NCBI RefSeq assembly: GCF_002754475.1
Contig: NZ_PEFL01000003.1
Location: forward strand, 434,001-498,000
Length of the DNA stretch: 64,000 nt
DNA from: Comamonas sp. 26
GTDB taxonomy: Bacteria; Pseudomonadota; Gammaproteobacteria; Burkholderiales; Burkholderiaceae_C
Direction: 5' to 3'
Part shown: in pieces, positions 10,423 to 19,876 of the stretch
Layout of the letters: each line of letters opens with the position of its first letter
Numbering within the stretch: the stretch's first letter is position 1
Notes under the pieces: generated by a model
Told to the model about the DNA's origin: nothing
The model's input: only the letters and a program-made list of their open reading frames with translations
Database searches by the model: none
Position numbers and translations under genes: made by a program

Positions 10423-11802
10423 TTACTTTTTCAGCTCTTTTTCATAAGCCTCACGCGCTTTGATGCCTGTGGCGGTGAAATCGGTGAAGACACCATCAAT
10501 GCCCAGGCGGAAGTAGGCGAGGAATTCCTGCACCGGATCGCCCTTGTAAATGCCTGCCAGGCGCGCCGCTTCATCACGGAAGGTAAAGCTGTGCACCACC
10601 AGTCCCGCCTTGTGCGCATTGGCAATCAGGCCAGTGTCTTTCAGCGTATTCACATCCTTTAGGCTTGCACCGGCAAGGTATGGCACGACAGAGTGGGCCA
10701 GCACCTGGGGCTTCCAGGGGCCAATGCCATCGGCATAGGTCTTGATCTCGGCCAGGCCGGGTGTGGTCAGCATGGCGCCAAAGGTGCGGGCGTCACCGGC
10801 CAATGTCCAGCTGTAAGGTCGGCCGCTGATGAAGGTCCATTCATCATTGGTGATGTAGACCATGGAGCCGTCCTGGAAGTTGATGTCATTGCCATCTACC
10901 AGCTGCACTCCCTTGGCCTTCATGCCGGCCTTGCGCAGGTATTTGAGGCTTTCCGGGTCAAAGCTCTGGATATAGATGGGGGCACTCTGGCTGTTGAGCT
11001 GGTTCTTCTCCAGTAGAGCCATCACGGCGTCCTCCAGAGGGTGTGAGCCGGGCAATCCACAGCCATTGGCAATGGCTTGCTGGTTGTTCCAGTATGGGTT
11101 CTTGGTCTCTGCGTAAACGGGAATTGTGCGCTTGAGTTCTTTGCTCTTGGCGGCCGCAATATCCAGCACATCCTGCGCGCTGATCAGGGGCAGCTTGCCA
11201 TTCAGGTCCGTGGGTCTGTCTTTGGCGTTGTCCAGAATCTTGCCCGCCAGCAGGGTCTTGAGCTCGTTGAGTGAGAAGTCGCTGACGGACCAGTCGCCCG
11301 TATGGTCTTCACCATCGACAACCAAGGGCTTGAGCACCGAACGCGGGTCGTTGAGGTCAATTTGGTCACTCAGATACTTGGCGGGACCGTTGGCGACTGT
11401 GGGCGGGTACTTCACACTCACCAGCACGCCGGGTGTGGTGCGCTTGAGGGCAGCTACCGCGGCATTGGCCTTGGCGACTTCCTCCACATTGGTGCTGTCG
11501 CTTAGCCACGCGTTGTGGCGCGCCACCAGCTGGCAGTCCCGCGTGAGGTGCATGTCCAGCTCCAGCATGTCGGCACCGGCATCGGCAGCCTTTTCATAGG
11601 CCATGCGTGTCTGCTCTGGATACAGGCCGGAGTAGCCCCGGTGCGCAATCACCTGGGGTGGTTTGCCGTCCAGCGTCAGGTATTTGGGAATGATTTCCAG
11701 CGGGGGGCCGTCACCCCCGCCGCCACATGCGCTGAGTGTCAGGGCCAGTATCACAGCGGTACTCAGCGAAGACAGGCGAAACAGGATGTGAGATGCATGC
11801 AT
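10423..11802 (-). CDS. glycerophosphodiester phosphodiesterase lipoprotein
   Basis: This 459-residue GDPD-family enzyme likely cleaves glycerophosphodiesters to glycerol-3-phosphate and an alcohol. It starts with a lipoprotein signal (LALTLSACGGGG), so it is probably membrane-anchored facing the periplasm. Catalytic motifs follow: the HR pair in VIAHRGYSGLYPEQT, the metal-binding ExD in MLELDMHLTRD, and the second histidine in LVARHNAWL. It is longer than E. coli GlpQ (358), with an insertion between these and the C-terminal DGVFTDF block. The chosen ATG is the one directly before the signal peptide; the upstream 34 codons do not look like protein. Confidence 0.88.
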   Translation of the reverse strand: MHASHILFRLSSLSTAVILALTLSACGGGGDGPPLEIIPKYLTLDGKPPQVIAHRGYSGLYPEQTRMAYEKAADAGADMLELDMHLTRDCQLVARHNAWLSDSTNVEEVAKANAAVAALKRTTPGVLVSVKYPPTVANGPAKYLSDQIDLNDPRSVLKPLVVDGEDHTGDWSVSDFSLNELKTLLAGKILDNAKDRPTDLNGKLPLISAQDVLDIAAAKSKELKRTIPVYAETKNPYWNNQQAIANGCGLPGSHPLEDAVMALLEKNQLNSQSAPIYIQSFDPESLKYLRKAGMKAKGVQLVDGNDINFQDGSMVYITNDEWTFISGRPYSWTLAGDARTFGAMLTTPGLAEIKTYADGIGPWKPQVLAHSVVPYLAGASLKDVNTLKDTGLIANAHKAGLVVHSFTFRDEAARLAGIYKGDPVQEFLAYFRLGIDGVFTDFTATGIKAREAYEKELKK

Positions 11803-11878
11803 AGGTAGATGGTTTGAAGAAGCGGGATGGTGGTCGTGATGCTCACCAGTCGCTGTGTCAGTGATATGACGCATGGAG

Positions 11879-11910
11879 CCAGAGATGCATGCAATGGCAT
11901 GCATCTCTGG
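11879..11910. other. 14-bp perfect hairpin between trpB and the GDPD gene
   Basis: CCAGAGATGCATGC and its exact complement are separated by four bases (AATG). It follows the trpB stop closely but has no T run, so it is either a rho-independent-like 3' stabiliser or an unusual terminator. Confidence 0.6.
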
Positions 11911-11923
11911 GCTTTGCTGCGGC

Positions 11924-13126
11924 TTACAGACCTAGTTTCTTGGCCACGTAATCGGCGTCCTTGTCGCCGCGGCCTGAGAGGTTGACCAGGATGTGCTGGT
12001 CCTTGCCCAGCTTGGGGGCTTCGCGTATGGCCCAGGCCACGGCGTGCGCACTTTCCAGTGCTGGGATGATTCCTTCCACGCGCGACAACGTCATGAAGGC
12101 ATCCAGGCATTCCTGATCGTTCACGGACTGGTAGTCCACGCGGCCGATATCCTTGAGATAGCTGTGCTGCGGACCCACGCCAGGGTAGTCCAGACCCGAG
12201 GCAATGCTGTGCACGGCAGCGGGCGTGCCATCGCCGTTTTCCAGTACATAGCACTTCATGCCGTGAATCTCGCCAGGTTTGCCCATGGTGAGGGTGGCGG
12301 CATGGCGGCCGGGTTTGTCCACGCCTTCGCCGGCAGGCTCCACGCCGACCAGATGCACGGCTTCATCCTTGAGGAAGGCCGTGAAGATGCCCATGGCGTT
12401 GCTACCGCCGCCTACGCAGGCCGCCACATGGTCGGGGAGCTTGTCATGTTTGTGCTGGAACTGCTCGCGTGCCTCGCGCCCGACGATGGACTGGAAGTCG
12501 CGCACCATCATGGGGAACGGGTGGGGACCAACCACGGAGCCAATGGCGTAGATGGTGTTGACGGGGTCTTGCAGATAGACCTCAAAGGCGCTGTCCACCG
12601 CCTCCTTGAGTGTTGCTGCGCCGCGCGTCACAGGCACCAGGGTGCAGCCTAGAATGCGCATCTTGGTGACGTTGGGATGCTCCTTTTCGATATCCACCTG
12701 GCCCATGTGAATCTCGCAGGGAATGCCCACCAGCGCGCAGGCCGTGGCAAGTGCCACACCATGCTGTCCAGCGCCGGTTTCGGCAATGACTTTTTTCTTG
12801 CCCATGAACTTGGCCAGCAGTGCCTCACCCAGGCAGTGGTTGATCTTGTGCGCGCCGGTGTGATTCAGGTCTTCACGCTTGAGATGAATCTGTGCGCCGC
12901 GCAGTTGGTCGGACAGGCGCTTGGCGTGAAAGATGGGGCTGGGGCGGCCCACATAGTCGGCAAACAGCGATGCCAGCTCATCCTGAAAATCTTTGCGCTT
13001 GACGATCTCTTCGTAGGCCGCAGAAATTTCATCCATGCACTTCTTTAGATCGGGCGGGACCAGCTGGCCGCCATAAGGGCCGAAGAAGCCGTTGGCATCA
13101 GGCATGGCCTGTGGATTGAGGGTCAT
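11924..13126 (-). CDS. trpB: stand-alone tryptophan synthase beta chain
   Basis: This 400-residue PLP enzyme of the TrpB family condenses indole with serine. The PLP lysine is Lys94 in HTGAHKINH, the catalytic glutamate lies in AETGAGQHG, the phosphate-binding loop is GGGSNAMG, and the C-terminal NLSGRGDKD is intact. No trpA or trpF is adjacent, and the N-terminus ([21 protein letters not shown]) differs from the usual operon-encoded EFGGQYVPE form. It is probably a second, independent TrpB that may scavenge indole. The ATG preceded by AAGGAAAC is used rather than an upstream one. Confidence 0.9.
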   Translation of the reverse strand: MTLNPQAMPDANGFFGPYGGQLVPPDLKKCMDEISAAYEEIVKRKDFQDELASLFADYVGRPSPIFHAKRLSDQLRGAQIHLKREDLNHTGAHKINHCLGEALLAKFMGKKKVIAETGAGQHGVALATACALVGIPCEIHMGQVDIEKEHPNVTKMRILGCTLVPVTRGAATLKEAVDSAFEVYLQDPVNTIYAIGSVVGPHPFPMMVRDFQSIVGREAREQFQHKHDKLPDHVAACVGGGSNAMGIFTAFLKDEAVHLVGVEPAGEGVDKPGRHAATLTMGKPGEIHGMKCYVLENGDGTPAAVHSIASGLDYPGVGPQHSYLKDIGRVDYQSVNDQECLDAFMTLSRVEGIIPALESAHAVAWAIREAPKLGKDQHILVNLSGRGDKDADYVAKKLGL

Positions 13127-13220
13127 GGCTTGTTTCCTTGTGTGTTTTGCAGCAAAGCAGCATTCATAGCACACAGTGGGCCAAACGTACGTTCAGGCAA
13201 GCCCGAATGGAGTCTCAATG

Positions 13221-13273
13221 AAATAGGCCTGCAGCCCTTTCTTGAAAAGCGCTTACAGCTATTGTTTTTATAT
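13221..13273. repeat. dispersed palindromic repeat, copy 3
   Basis: A copy with the arms GGCCTGCAGCCC and AAGCGCTTACAGCTATTG, located between the divergent trpB and DUF2868 genes. It may overlap their promoters. Confidence 0.6.
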
Positions 13274-13312
13274 TTTTAGAGCCAATATCTTGGGCTGAAA
13301 CACAATAGAGAC

Positions 13313-14800
13313 ATGAAAGCCAGCTCTGCCCGCGACATTGTTTTTGCCCACGCTCTGGAAACTGCAGCTCCGCACGAAGCGCTGCCCACGCCAGAGCGTT
13401 GTACCGCTATCACCCAGGAATGCCTGCACGCCCAAGGCAATGCCAAAGGCAGTGGTCGCGCCGCCTTTGAGCGTTTTTTACATGAGCGTGCCAAACGCGT
13501 GATTGCCGCGGCGCAGCTGCCTGCCGATATCCGCGCAGTGGCACTGCAGGGTGCAGGTGTTTCGAGTTGGATGGTGCTGGCCGTTTTGCTGGGTGCGTTT
13601 GCACTGGGCTTTACCGGCCATGCGATTATGGATCCGCATCGTGTGGACCTGCTCTCGCCGTCGTTAATCGGCATTGTTGTGTGGAATGTGCTGGTCTATG
13701 TGCTGCTGTTGGTGAACTGGGTGCGCAGCCTTATCAAGCGCAGAAAAACGGTGGTGATGCCGCTTGAGCCCATGAAGGGCCAGACCACACAGGCAGAGCA
13801 GGCTACGGCCGCGCCCAGTGGCTGGCTGCAGAAATTGCAAGCCAGAAAATGGAGTGTTTCGCGCGGGACAGGGCTGCGAAAAATGGCGCTGAATTTTGAG
13901 CGCAACTGGTGGCAGATCAATCAGCGACCACGCCATGCGCAATGGGCTTTAACCATCCATCTGGGCGCGGCCATGTTGGCGCTAGGCGCGCTGTCATCGC
14001 TGTGGCTGACAGGGCTGACCAACGCCTATCAGGTGGGCTGGGAAAGTACGTTTCTCTCGCCATCCGCAGTGCAGACCTGCCTGAATATTCTGTTTGCACC
14101 CCTGCAGCATCTGCTTGGTACAGCGCCTTGGACTCTGGACGAAATCACGGCGCTGCAAGGCTGGGCGACAGATGGCAAGCCTGAGTTTGCGGCGGGCATC
14201 AGCCAGTTTCTTGAGCAGCCCACGGTGGGCCAGCGCTGGGTGCAGCTCTACAGCCTGCTGCTGGGTCTGATGGTGATTGCGCCGCGCCTTGTGCTGGCGC
14301 TGTGGCAGGGCATCAAGGTCTGGTGGCTGAACCAGCATCTGGCTCTGCCGCTGCAGCAGTCCTATTTTCAGAAGCTGCAGCGCGACTGGGCGGGGCGTGC
14401 CACCGCCTTGCAAGTACAGCCCTATAGCCTGGATATCACGCCAGAGCGCGAGGCTGCTTTGCGCAGCCATGTCGCACAAAACTATGGTGCGGGTGCTCAG
14501 CTCACAGCGCTGCCCACGCTAGCTTATGGATCGCCTTTGCCCGATGCCTCGAATGGCAATGCTCAGCAAGTGCTGTTGTTGAACTTAGCGGCCACGCCTG
14601 AGGTGGAAATTCACGGCGCCCTGCTGGCGCAGGTACTTAACCTCTGGGGGCCGCAGACCGACGTCTGGCTGTGGGCTGCAGACTTTCGCACCCGCAACAC
14701 GGGTGCCCCGGCGCGGGTGCAAGAGCGAGAGCAGCTGTGGAAAGAATTTGTGCGCAGCGCCGGCCTGAATGCCACCCTGGTGCCTGCTGCAGGAGCTTGA
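13313..14800 (+). CDS. DUF2868 membrane protein
   Basis: This 495-residue inner-membrane protein has hydrophobic segments near residues 88-105, 120-140, 222-240 and 312-330. A basic cytoplasmic linker (SLIKRRKTVV) follows the second segment. It matches the DUF2868 family, which is nearly always encoded next to a DUF3482 GTPase, as here (one base between stop and start). The C-terminal region (from about 360) is soluble and may contact the GTPase. Function is unknown; the pair resembles in outline the YcjF-YcjX arrangement of enterobacteria, but this is only an analogy. Confidence 0.75.
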   Translation: MKASSARDIVFAHALETAAPHEALPTPERCTAITQECLHAQGNAKGSGRAAFERFLHERAKRVIAAAQLPADIRAVALQGAGVSSWMVLAVLLGAFALGFTGHAIMDPHRVDLLSPSLIGIVVWNVLVYVLLLVNWVRSLIKRRKTVVMPLEPMKGQTTQAEQATAAPSGWLQKLQARKWSVSRGTGLRKMALNFERNWWQINQRPRHAQWALTIHLGAAMLALGALSSLWLTGLTNAYQVGWESTFLSPSAVQTCLNILFAPLQHLLGTAPWTLDEITALQGWATDGKPEFAAGISQFLEQPTVGQRWVQLYSLLLGLMVIAPRLVLALWQGIKVWWLNQHLALPLQQSYFQKLQRDWAGRATALQVQPYSLDITPEREAALRSHVAQNYGAGAQLTALPTLAYGSPLPDASNGNAQQVLLLNLAATPEVEIHGALLAQVLNLWGPQTDVWLWAADFRTRNTGAPARVQEREQLWKEFVRSAGLNATLVPAAGA

Positions 14801-14801
14801 G

Positions 14802-16379
14802 ATGACTGACGGCCATGATCTGGTTCTGGGTGACAACAGCATTCAGTGGTGCCTGCTTTCGCACACCAATATCGGAAAAACCACGCTGACGCGAACCTTG
14901 ATGGCGGACGATGTGGGTGAGATTGCTGATGCAGCCCATGTGACCTGTCAATCCAAGCGTTACCTGTTGCAAAAAACGCAGCAAAACGATGAGCTCTGGC
15001 TGTGGGATACACCGGGCTTTGGTGATTCGGTCAGGCTGTACGAACGCCTGCGGCAGCAGGGCAATCCGCTGGGCTGGTTTCTCAGCAATGTCTGGGACCG
15101 CTGGCGTGACAAGCCGTTTTATCTAAGCCAGCGTGCATTGCTCGCAGCTCGCGACCATGCGGATGTGATGCTGTATGTCGTCAATGCTGCAGAAGACCCG
15201 GCGGATGCGGGTTACTGGAGTGCCGAGATGAATATTCTGGCTTGGCTGAACAAGCCGGTCATTGTGCTGCTCAATCAGGTTGGCAGCGACACTACGCAAG
15301 AGCAGACGCTGCGTGATTTGCAGCGATGGCAGAAGGCGACGCAAAGCTTTCAGACCGTGGTGCGCGATGTTTTGGTGCTGGATGCCTTTACGCGCAGCTG
15401 GTGGCATGAACGCAAGATGATGCAGAGCATCGCGCCGCTGTTGCCGCAGGCCAAACAAGCTGCCTATCAGCGCTTGCTCGATCAGCGTGCCCTGCAGCAA
15501 CAGCAGCGCGAGCAGGCCAGTCTTGAGGTCATGGTCACCCAATTGCTGGCTGCGGCCCGCTTGAATGAACAACTGGAGCCTGAACAAAGGATGCTGCTGG
15601 AGCGTGCCTGGCAGAGCCTGAGTCAGCTCACCAGCAAGCTGGGGAAGACGGCTGCAGATGAAGACCGTTTGAGCGCGCCCGCCAAAGCGGCGGTGCAACG
15701 CTCGATACAGAATCTGCGCCAAGCCGATGTGCAGGCCACTCAGCGCCTGCTTGAGATTCATCAGCTTGATGGCCAAGCCGCCAGTCAGATACAGGAGCAG
15801 CTACGTAGCCAGCTGAAGATCAATACGCCCGTAGATGCACAGGCCGCAAGCCTGTGGGGGGCACTGACGGCAGGCGCCGCCACAGGGTTGGGGGCTGATT
15901 TGATGGCCGGGGGCTTGACGCTGGGCGCCGGTGCCTTGGTGGGCGCACTGGTCGGTGCCATCACTTTTGGTGGTGCAGCATGGGGTGCGAATAAGGTGTT
16001 CGATCAGGAAAAGCAGAGTTTTCAGCTCTCGGCCGACTATCTGAATGCCACGGTCAGTCAGGTGCTGCTCAAGTACCTGCTGGTTTCGCATTTTGGTCGT
16101 GGCCGGGGCCGTTACACCAGCCCGGCAGTGCCGCAGCAGTGGAGCGTTCTGACACAAGCCGTGGTTCAGTCACAGGCTGAACAATGGGCGGCAATCTGGA
16201 CGCTGGCGTGTGATGAAGCAGGGGCTAAACCAGCGACAGAAGCGACAACCGAAACAGCGGCTGAACTGCATCGCGCCACGCATGATCTGTTGCAGCAAAG
16301 CTTGCAGCAGATCATGACCAAGCTCTACCCTATGCTGAGTGATGAGGATGCGTTTAAAGGCGAGGAAAGCGCACCGTAA
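14802..16379 (+). CDS. DUF3482-type GTPase
   Basis: This 525-residue GTP-binding protein has its P-loop at SHTNIGKTT (about residues 20-28), G3 at DTPG, and a G4-like NQVGSD. The P-loop has Ser where the GxxxxGK[ST] consensus has Gly, and G4 departs from NKxD, so nucleotide affinity could be altered. A coiled-coil-like Gln/Leu-rich stretch follows (QRALQQQQREQASLEV), then a glycine-rich hydrophobic hairpin (LMAGGLTLGAGALVGALVGA) that could insert in membrane. It is translationally coupled to the DUF2868 gene. Its last 26 bases overlap the 3' end of the opposing histidine kinase gene. Confidence 0.78.
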   Translation: MTDGHDLVLGDNSIQWCLLSHTNIGKTTLTRTLMADDVGEIADAAHVTCQSKRYLLQKTQQNDELWLWDTPGFGDSVRLYERLRQQGNPLGWFLSNVWDRWRDKPFYLSQRALLAARDHADVMLYVVNAAEDPADAGYWSAEMNILAWLNKPVIVLLNQVGSDTTQEQTLRDLQRWQKATQSFQTVVRDVLVLDAFTRSWWHERKMMQSIAPLLPQAKQAAYQRLLDQRALQQQQREQASLEVMVTQLLAAARLNEQLEPEQRMLLERAWQSLSQLTSKLGKTAADEDRLSAPAKAAVQRSIQNLRQADVQATQRLLEIHQLDGQAASQIQEQLRSQLKINTPVDAQAASLWGALTAGAATGLGADLMAGGLTLGAGALVGALVGAITFGGAAWGANKVFDQEKQSFQLSADYLNATVSQVLLKYLLVSHFGRGRGRYTSPAVPQQWSVLTQAVVQSQAEQWAAIWTLACDEAGAKPATEATTETAAELHRATHDLLQQSLQQIMTKLYPMLSDEDAFKGEESAP

Positions 16380-17526
16380 AACGCGCTCCGCCGCGATCTG
16401 ATATACCAGCACTGACATTGCCGCCTTGCGAGGTGACCAAGGCCTTAACGATGGAAAGGCCCAGTCCCGAACCTTCTCTGCGGCGCTTTCCCGGTGCCTG
16501 CGCAAAGCGCTGGAAGGGGTTGGCCTGCAGGTCTGCGTCAAGGCCAGGCCCGGCATCGCTGACGCCGAGTGTGACCCAGTGCCGACCTTGTTGATCGGGC
16601 TCGGCGTAGACCTGAATGCCCAGCCAGTGGCCGCTGCTGGCGTGGCGCAGCACATTGCCGATCAGGTTGGTGGTGATCTGGCGCAGCCGGTCTGCATCGG
16701 CGCGAATGTCCGTGCTGCCGTCGCCGTCCTGCATGGGCAGATCCAGCGACAACGCCATGTCGAATTTTTGCAGCTGCGGGTGCAGTTCTTCCACCACTTC
16801 TCCAACCAGCGTTGCTAGGTCAATGCGCTCTTTGCGCAGGGACAGCTGCCCTGCATCAGCCATGGAGAGGGTGTGCAGATCGCCCACCAGTCGGCCTAGA
16901 TGCTCCACCTGGGCCAGCAGCATCTTCATCTCAGATTGGCTGGTGTCGATCACACCGTCGCAGATGGCATGCAGTCTTGCCTGCAGAACGGTCAGGGGGG
17001 TGCGTAGTTCGTGGGAGATAGATGCTGCCGTGGCCAGTCGTTCAGCTTCAAATGACTCCAGCGAATCGACCATGCCATTGAAGGCATCGATCATCTCTGC
17101 CATCTCACCATGGGCATTGCCTTTGACTGCGCGGTAGCCCAGCTCGCCACGCTTCACATGGGTGGCGACTTCGACCATGGAGGCGAGTGGGCTGGTGATG
17201 CGGCGCGAAATCCAGAATCCCATGGCCATGCCGAATGGCAGACTCACAGCAAGACCGATAACCAGAGACCATTTCTCTCCAAAAAGGCGGTCGCCTTCCC
17301 AGTATTCAGAATAGATTTGTAAGGCTCTGGGGCTGTCTTCCAGATCGTGAGACTTCAGTGTTTCCAGCTCGGCCTTGATGGGGCTTGGTAGTTGGCGGTA
17401 GAACTCGCGGTACTGCAGCTCAGAAAACGCCAGTACGCCAATGGCCAGAGAGGCAATGGCCAGCAGGACCGCAGCAGTGATCCACAGGCCAAAGCGAACC
17501 CAGATGCGGTTCAGTCCCAGGGCCAT
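16354..17526 (-). CDS. sensor histidine kinase
   Basis: This 390-residue HAMP-type sensor kinase has transmembrane helices at about 13-33 and 86-106 enclosing a short periplasmic sensor of about 50 residues, then HAMP, the phosphoacceptor His172 in ISHELRTPLTV, the N box (ITTNLIGNVLRHA), and G boxes SDAGPGLD and GSGLGLSIV. The gene overlaps the end of the response regulator gene by 16 bases, so the two are coupled. Divergent transcription from the exporter operon at 18.46 kb suggests that operon as target. The small sensor domain gives no hint of the signal. Confidence 0.92.
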   Translation of the reverse strand: MALGLNRIWVRFGLWITAAVLLAIASLAIGVLAFSELQYREFYRQLPSPIKAELETLKSHDLEDSPRALQIYSEYWEGDRLFGEKWSLVIGLAVSLPFGMAMGFWISRRITSPLASMVEVATHVKRGELGYRAVKGNAHGEMAEMIDAFNGMVDSLESFEAERLATAASISHELRTPLTVLQARLHAICDGVIDTSQSEMKMLLAQVEHLGRLVGDLHTLSMADAGQLSLRKERIDLATLVGEVVEELHPQLQKFDMALSLDLPMQDGDGSTDIRADADRLRQITTNLIGNVLRHASSGHWLGIQVYAEPDQQGRHWVTLGVSDAGPGLDADLQANPFQRFAQAPGKRRREGSGLGLSIVKALVTSQGGNVSAGISDRGGARFTVRFPRL

Positions 17527-18232
17527 AGACGGTAACCAATGCCACGCACGGTTTCGATTAGGCCGTCCTGGCCAGCCAGTTGCAGCTTGCGCCGGAGCTT
17601 GGAGAGGTGAGAGTCGATAACCCGCTCCAGCGCATCGCTTTCAGGCAGGCAATTTTCAATCAGGTAAGAGCGTGAAAAGCAGCGGCGTGGCTGGGCGGCT
17701 AGGCAGGCCAGAAGGCGAAACTCTGTGAGTGTGAGTGACAGCGAAACAGGATTGCCTTGATCGTCATAAACAGCGGCGCTGTGGGCTTCGACATCAATTT
17801 CGATGGGGCCGACGCGGATGGGGGCTGCGACTGGCGCAGGCTTGGCCTGTGTACGGCGCAGCACGGCACGCACGCGTGCTACGACTTCGGGGGGGTGAAG
17901 GGCTTGACCACGTAGTCATCCGCCCCCATGCGCAGAGCCAGCAGCTTGTCCACATCGTCAGCCAGTGCGGTGACCATGATGACCGGCACATCGCCGTCGC
18001 TGCGGATCATCTTCAGCACATCTACGCCATCGACCTTGGGCAGGTGGATGTCGAGCAGCACCAGATCGGGGCGCAACTGGCGAAAGCTCTGCAGCGCTTC
18101 TTCCCCATCATGCGCCATGCGAATGCGCAGGCCGTCGCGTTCCAGATAAGCGCTGAGTACACCGGCGATATTTGGCTCATCCTCGACGACGAGAACCAGC
18201 GGTGTCGAAGTGGGCTGAGAAAAGCTTGTCAT
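17511..18232 (-). pseudogene. OmpR-type response regulator, frameshifted at a poly-C tract
   Basis: This is a receiver plus winged-helix regulator split over two frames. The receiver (phosphoacceptor Asp61 in LVLLDIHLPK, Lys in DDYVVKPF) runs into KPFTPPKS and a stop. The OmpR DNA-binding half (VRAVLRRTQ... LTLTEFRLLACLA... ETVRGIGYRLWPWD) continues in another frame. The break is the C tract at 17889-17895: seven C are present, and eight would give KPFTPPEVVARVRAVL, the normal family sequence. It may be a sequencing artefact, a phase-variable gene or a true mutation. I prefer the ATG giving MTSFSQP; an alternative in-frame start adds nine residues. It is coupled to the kinase gene. Confidence 0.85.
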
Positions 18233-18332
18233 GGTTTTGTGTGCAGAAAAGTCATGCATCTAGCGGACCCACTGAAACTTGTTATCCAGACATTATGGTC
18301 TCAGCGGCTGCAATAAGAAAATGCAGACCTAT

Positions 18333-18351
18333 CTCCATAATTCCTCCATAA
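18333..18351. promoter_or_regulatory. candidate response-regulator box (11-bp direct repeat)
   Basis: Two identical CTCCATAA octamers start exactly 11 bases apart in the region between the divergent two-component and exporter genes. Direct repeats of one helical turn are the usual binding sites of OmpR-family dimers. Confidence 0.55.
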
Positions 18352-18460
18352 ATCCTGCAATCAGGCGAAAACTTTTTACCGTTCAATGGCGAAATGGATA
18401 GTTGTTTCTGCCTTCCACGGGTTTTCTGGATGAGAACCCATAGCTTGATCTAGCAGCGCT

Positions 18461-19876
18461 GTGAAATCTCCCTTCCAAGCTTCGCGTCTTCGTCTCAGTA
18501 GTTTGTGCCTGTGCGCCATGTCATTGCTGGCAGGGTGCGCTGTGCCTATCGAGGTACGACTGGATTCGGCTGCACCAGCGCAGTGGCAGCAAGCATCTGC
18601 CAGAAAAACGAGTAATTCCGAGCTGGCGCAATGGTGGCGGGGCTGGAATGATCCGGCGCTGAATGCGCTGGTTGATGAGGCGTTGGCCGAGAATCTCGAT
18701 GTGACTCAGGCCGTTTTGCGGTTGCGTCAGCAGCGCCTGCTGGCGGATACGGCGGGCTCGGCATTTCTTCCTGTAGTTGGCGCTGGTGCGCGAACGCTTC
18801 AGGACATCGCTGCAGTTGATACCTACTTCCATGCCAGCATTGATGTGAGCTGGGACTTGGGCCTGTTTGGTGACGCAGAGGCTGCGCGCCGCTCCGGCTC
18901 GGCGAGCGTCCTGGATGCTGCTGCGCAGTTGCACGCAGCCCGGGTGGCCTTGGTGGCAGATGTGGTTCATCGCTATCTCGACATCAGGCTGGCCCAGATT
19001 CAACGCAACCTGGCGCAAAAGCAGTTGCAACAAGCGCAACGACAACTGCAGCTGCTAGAGATTCGCCGTGATCAGCGCTTGACGGATACCCAGACACTGG
19101 AGCAGCAGCAGTTGCAACTGCGTACCCAGGAGGCGCAGTTGGCACTGTTGAATGAAAGCCAGAAGCGCGCAGCCCATGCATTGGCTGCCCTGCTGGGGCG
19201 AGATCGCCCTGAGGCGCAGTGGCTGCAGCCCAAGGTTGATGCAGCGTTACCCACTTTGCAGGCCATAGAGGTGCTGCCAGCCGATTTGCTGCGCAAACGG
19301 CCCGATATTCAGAGTGCTGAAGCTGCTGTAGAGCAGGCTGCTGCCGAGGTGGGTGTGGCACGCGCCGCTCTCTACCCGCGCCTGATGCTGACGGGCTCGC
19401 TGCTGTACTCATACAACCTCACCCGAAACCACCGCTCGACTTCGGACTCCATCCCCATGGTAGGCCCGCAGATTGATATTCCGCTGTTTGACTGGAGCCG
19501 CCGCCGTGCGGTGGCCGATGGCAAGGAGCTGGCGCTGCAGTCCAGCATCAAGGCTTATCGGCAGGCAGTGCTCAATGGCATTGCTGAGGCAGAAGGCTCG
19601 CTGGCAGCAGTGGCCGCCCAGCAGCAGCGACAGCAATCATTGCTCTCAGCCCAGCAAATTCACCAATCGCGCGATAAAGCTCAGGCGGTGCGTCAGCAAC
19701 TCGGTCTGTCCAGTGAACTGGGCGGTGCTGAAAACGCACGCGCCAGCTTGCAGCTGCAAAGCGAGATGGCAACGGCCAAGGCTGCCGAGGCACTGGCTTA
19801 TGTCGCACTCTACAAAGCCGTAGGTGCTGCGCCACTGGATCCCGTCGTCACTCAGACTGCCGAGGTGAAGCCTTGA
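18461..19876 (+). CDS. TolC/NodT-type outer membrane efflux lipoprotein
   Basis: This 471-residue outer-membrane factor has a lipoprotein signal (SLLAGCAV, lipid Cys26), the two repeated outer membrane efflux domains with long helices (VADVVHRYLDIRLAQIQRNLA, then IAEAEGSLAAVAAQQQRQQ), and the family block LLRKRPDIQSAEAAVEQA. It would form the outer-membrane tunnel for the ABC exporter encoded directly downstream. The start is GTG. The permease start codon overlaps its stop. It is the first gene of a tightly packed nine-gene operon. Confidence 0.92.
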   Translation: MKSPFQASRLRLSSLCLCAMSLLAGCAVPIEVRLDSAAPAQWQQASARKTSNSELAQWWRGWNDPALNALVDEALAENLDVTQAVLRLRQQRLLADTAGSAFLPVVGAGARTLQDIAAVDTYFHASIDVSWDLGLFGDAEAARRSGSASVLDAAAQLHAARVALVADVVHRYLDIRLAQIQRNLAQKQLQQAQRQLQLLEIRRDQRLTDTQTLEQQQLQLRTQEAQLALLNESQKRAAHALAALLGRDRPEAQWLQPKVDAALPTLQAIEVLPADLLRKRPDIQSAEAAVEQAAAEVGVARAALYPRLMLTGSLLYSYNLTRNHRSTSDSIPMVGPQIDIPLFDWSRRRAVADGKELALQSSIKAYRQAVLNGIAEAEGSLAAVAAQQQRQQSLLSAQQIHQSRDKAQAVRQQLGLSSELGGAENARASLQLQSEMATAKAAEALAYVALYKAVGAAPLDPVVTQTAEVKP

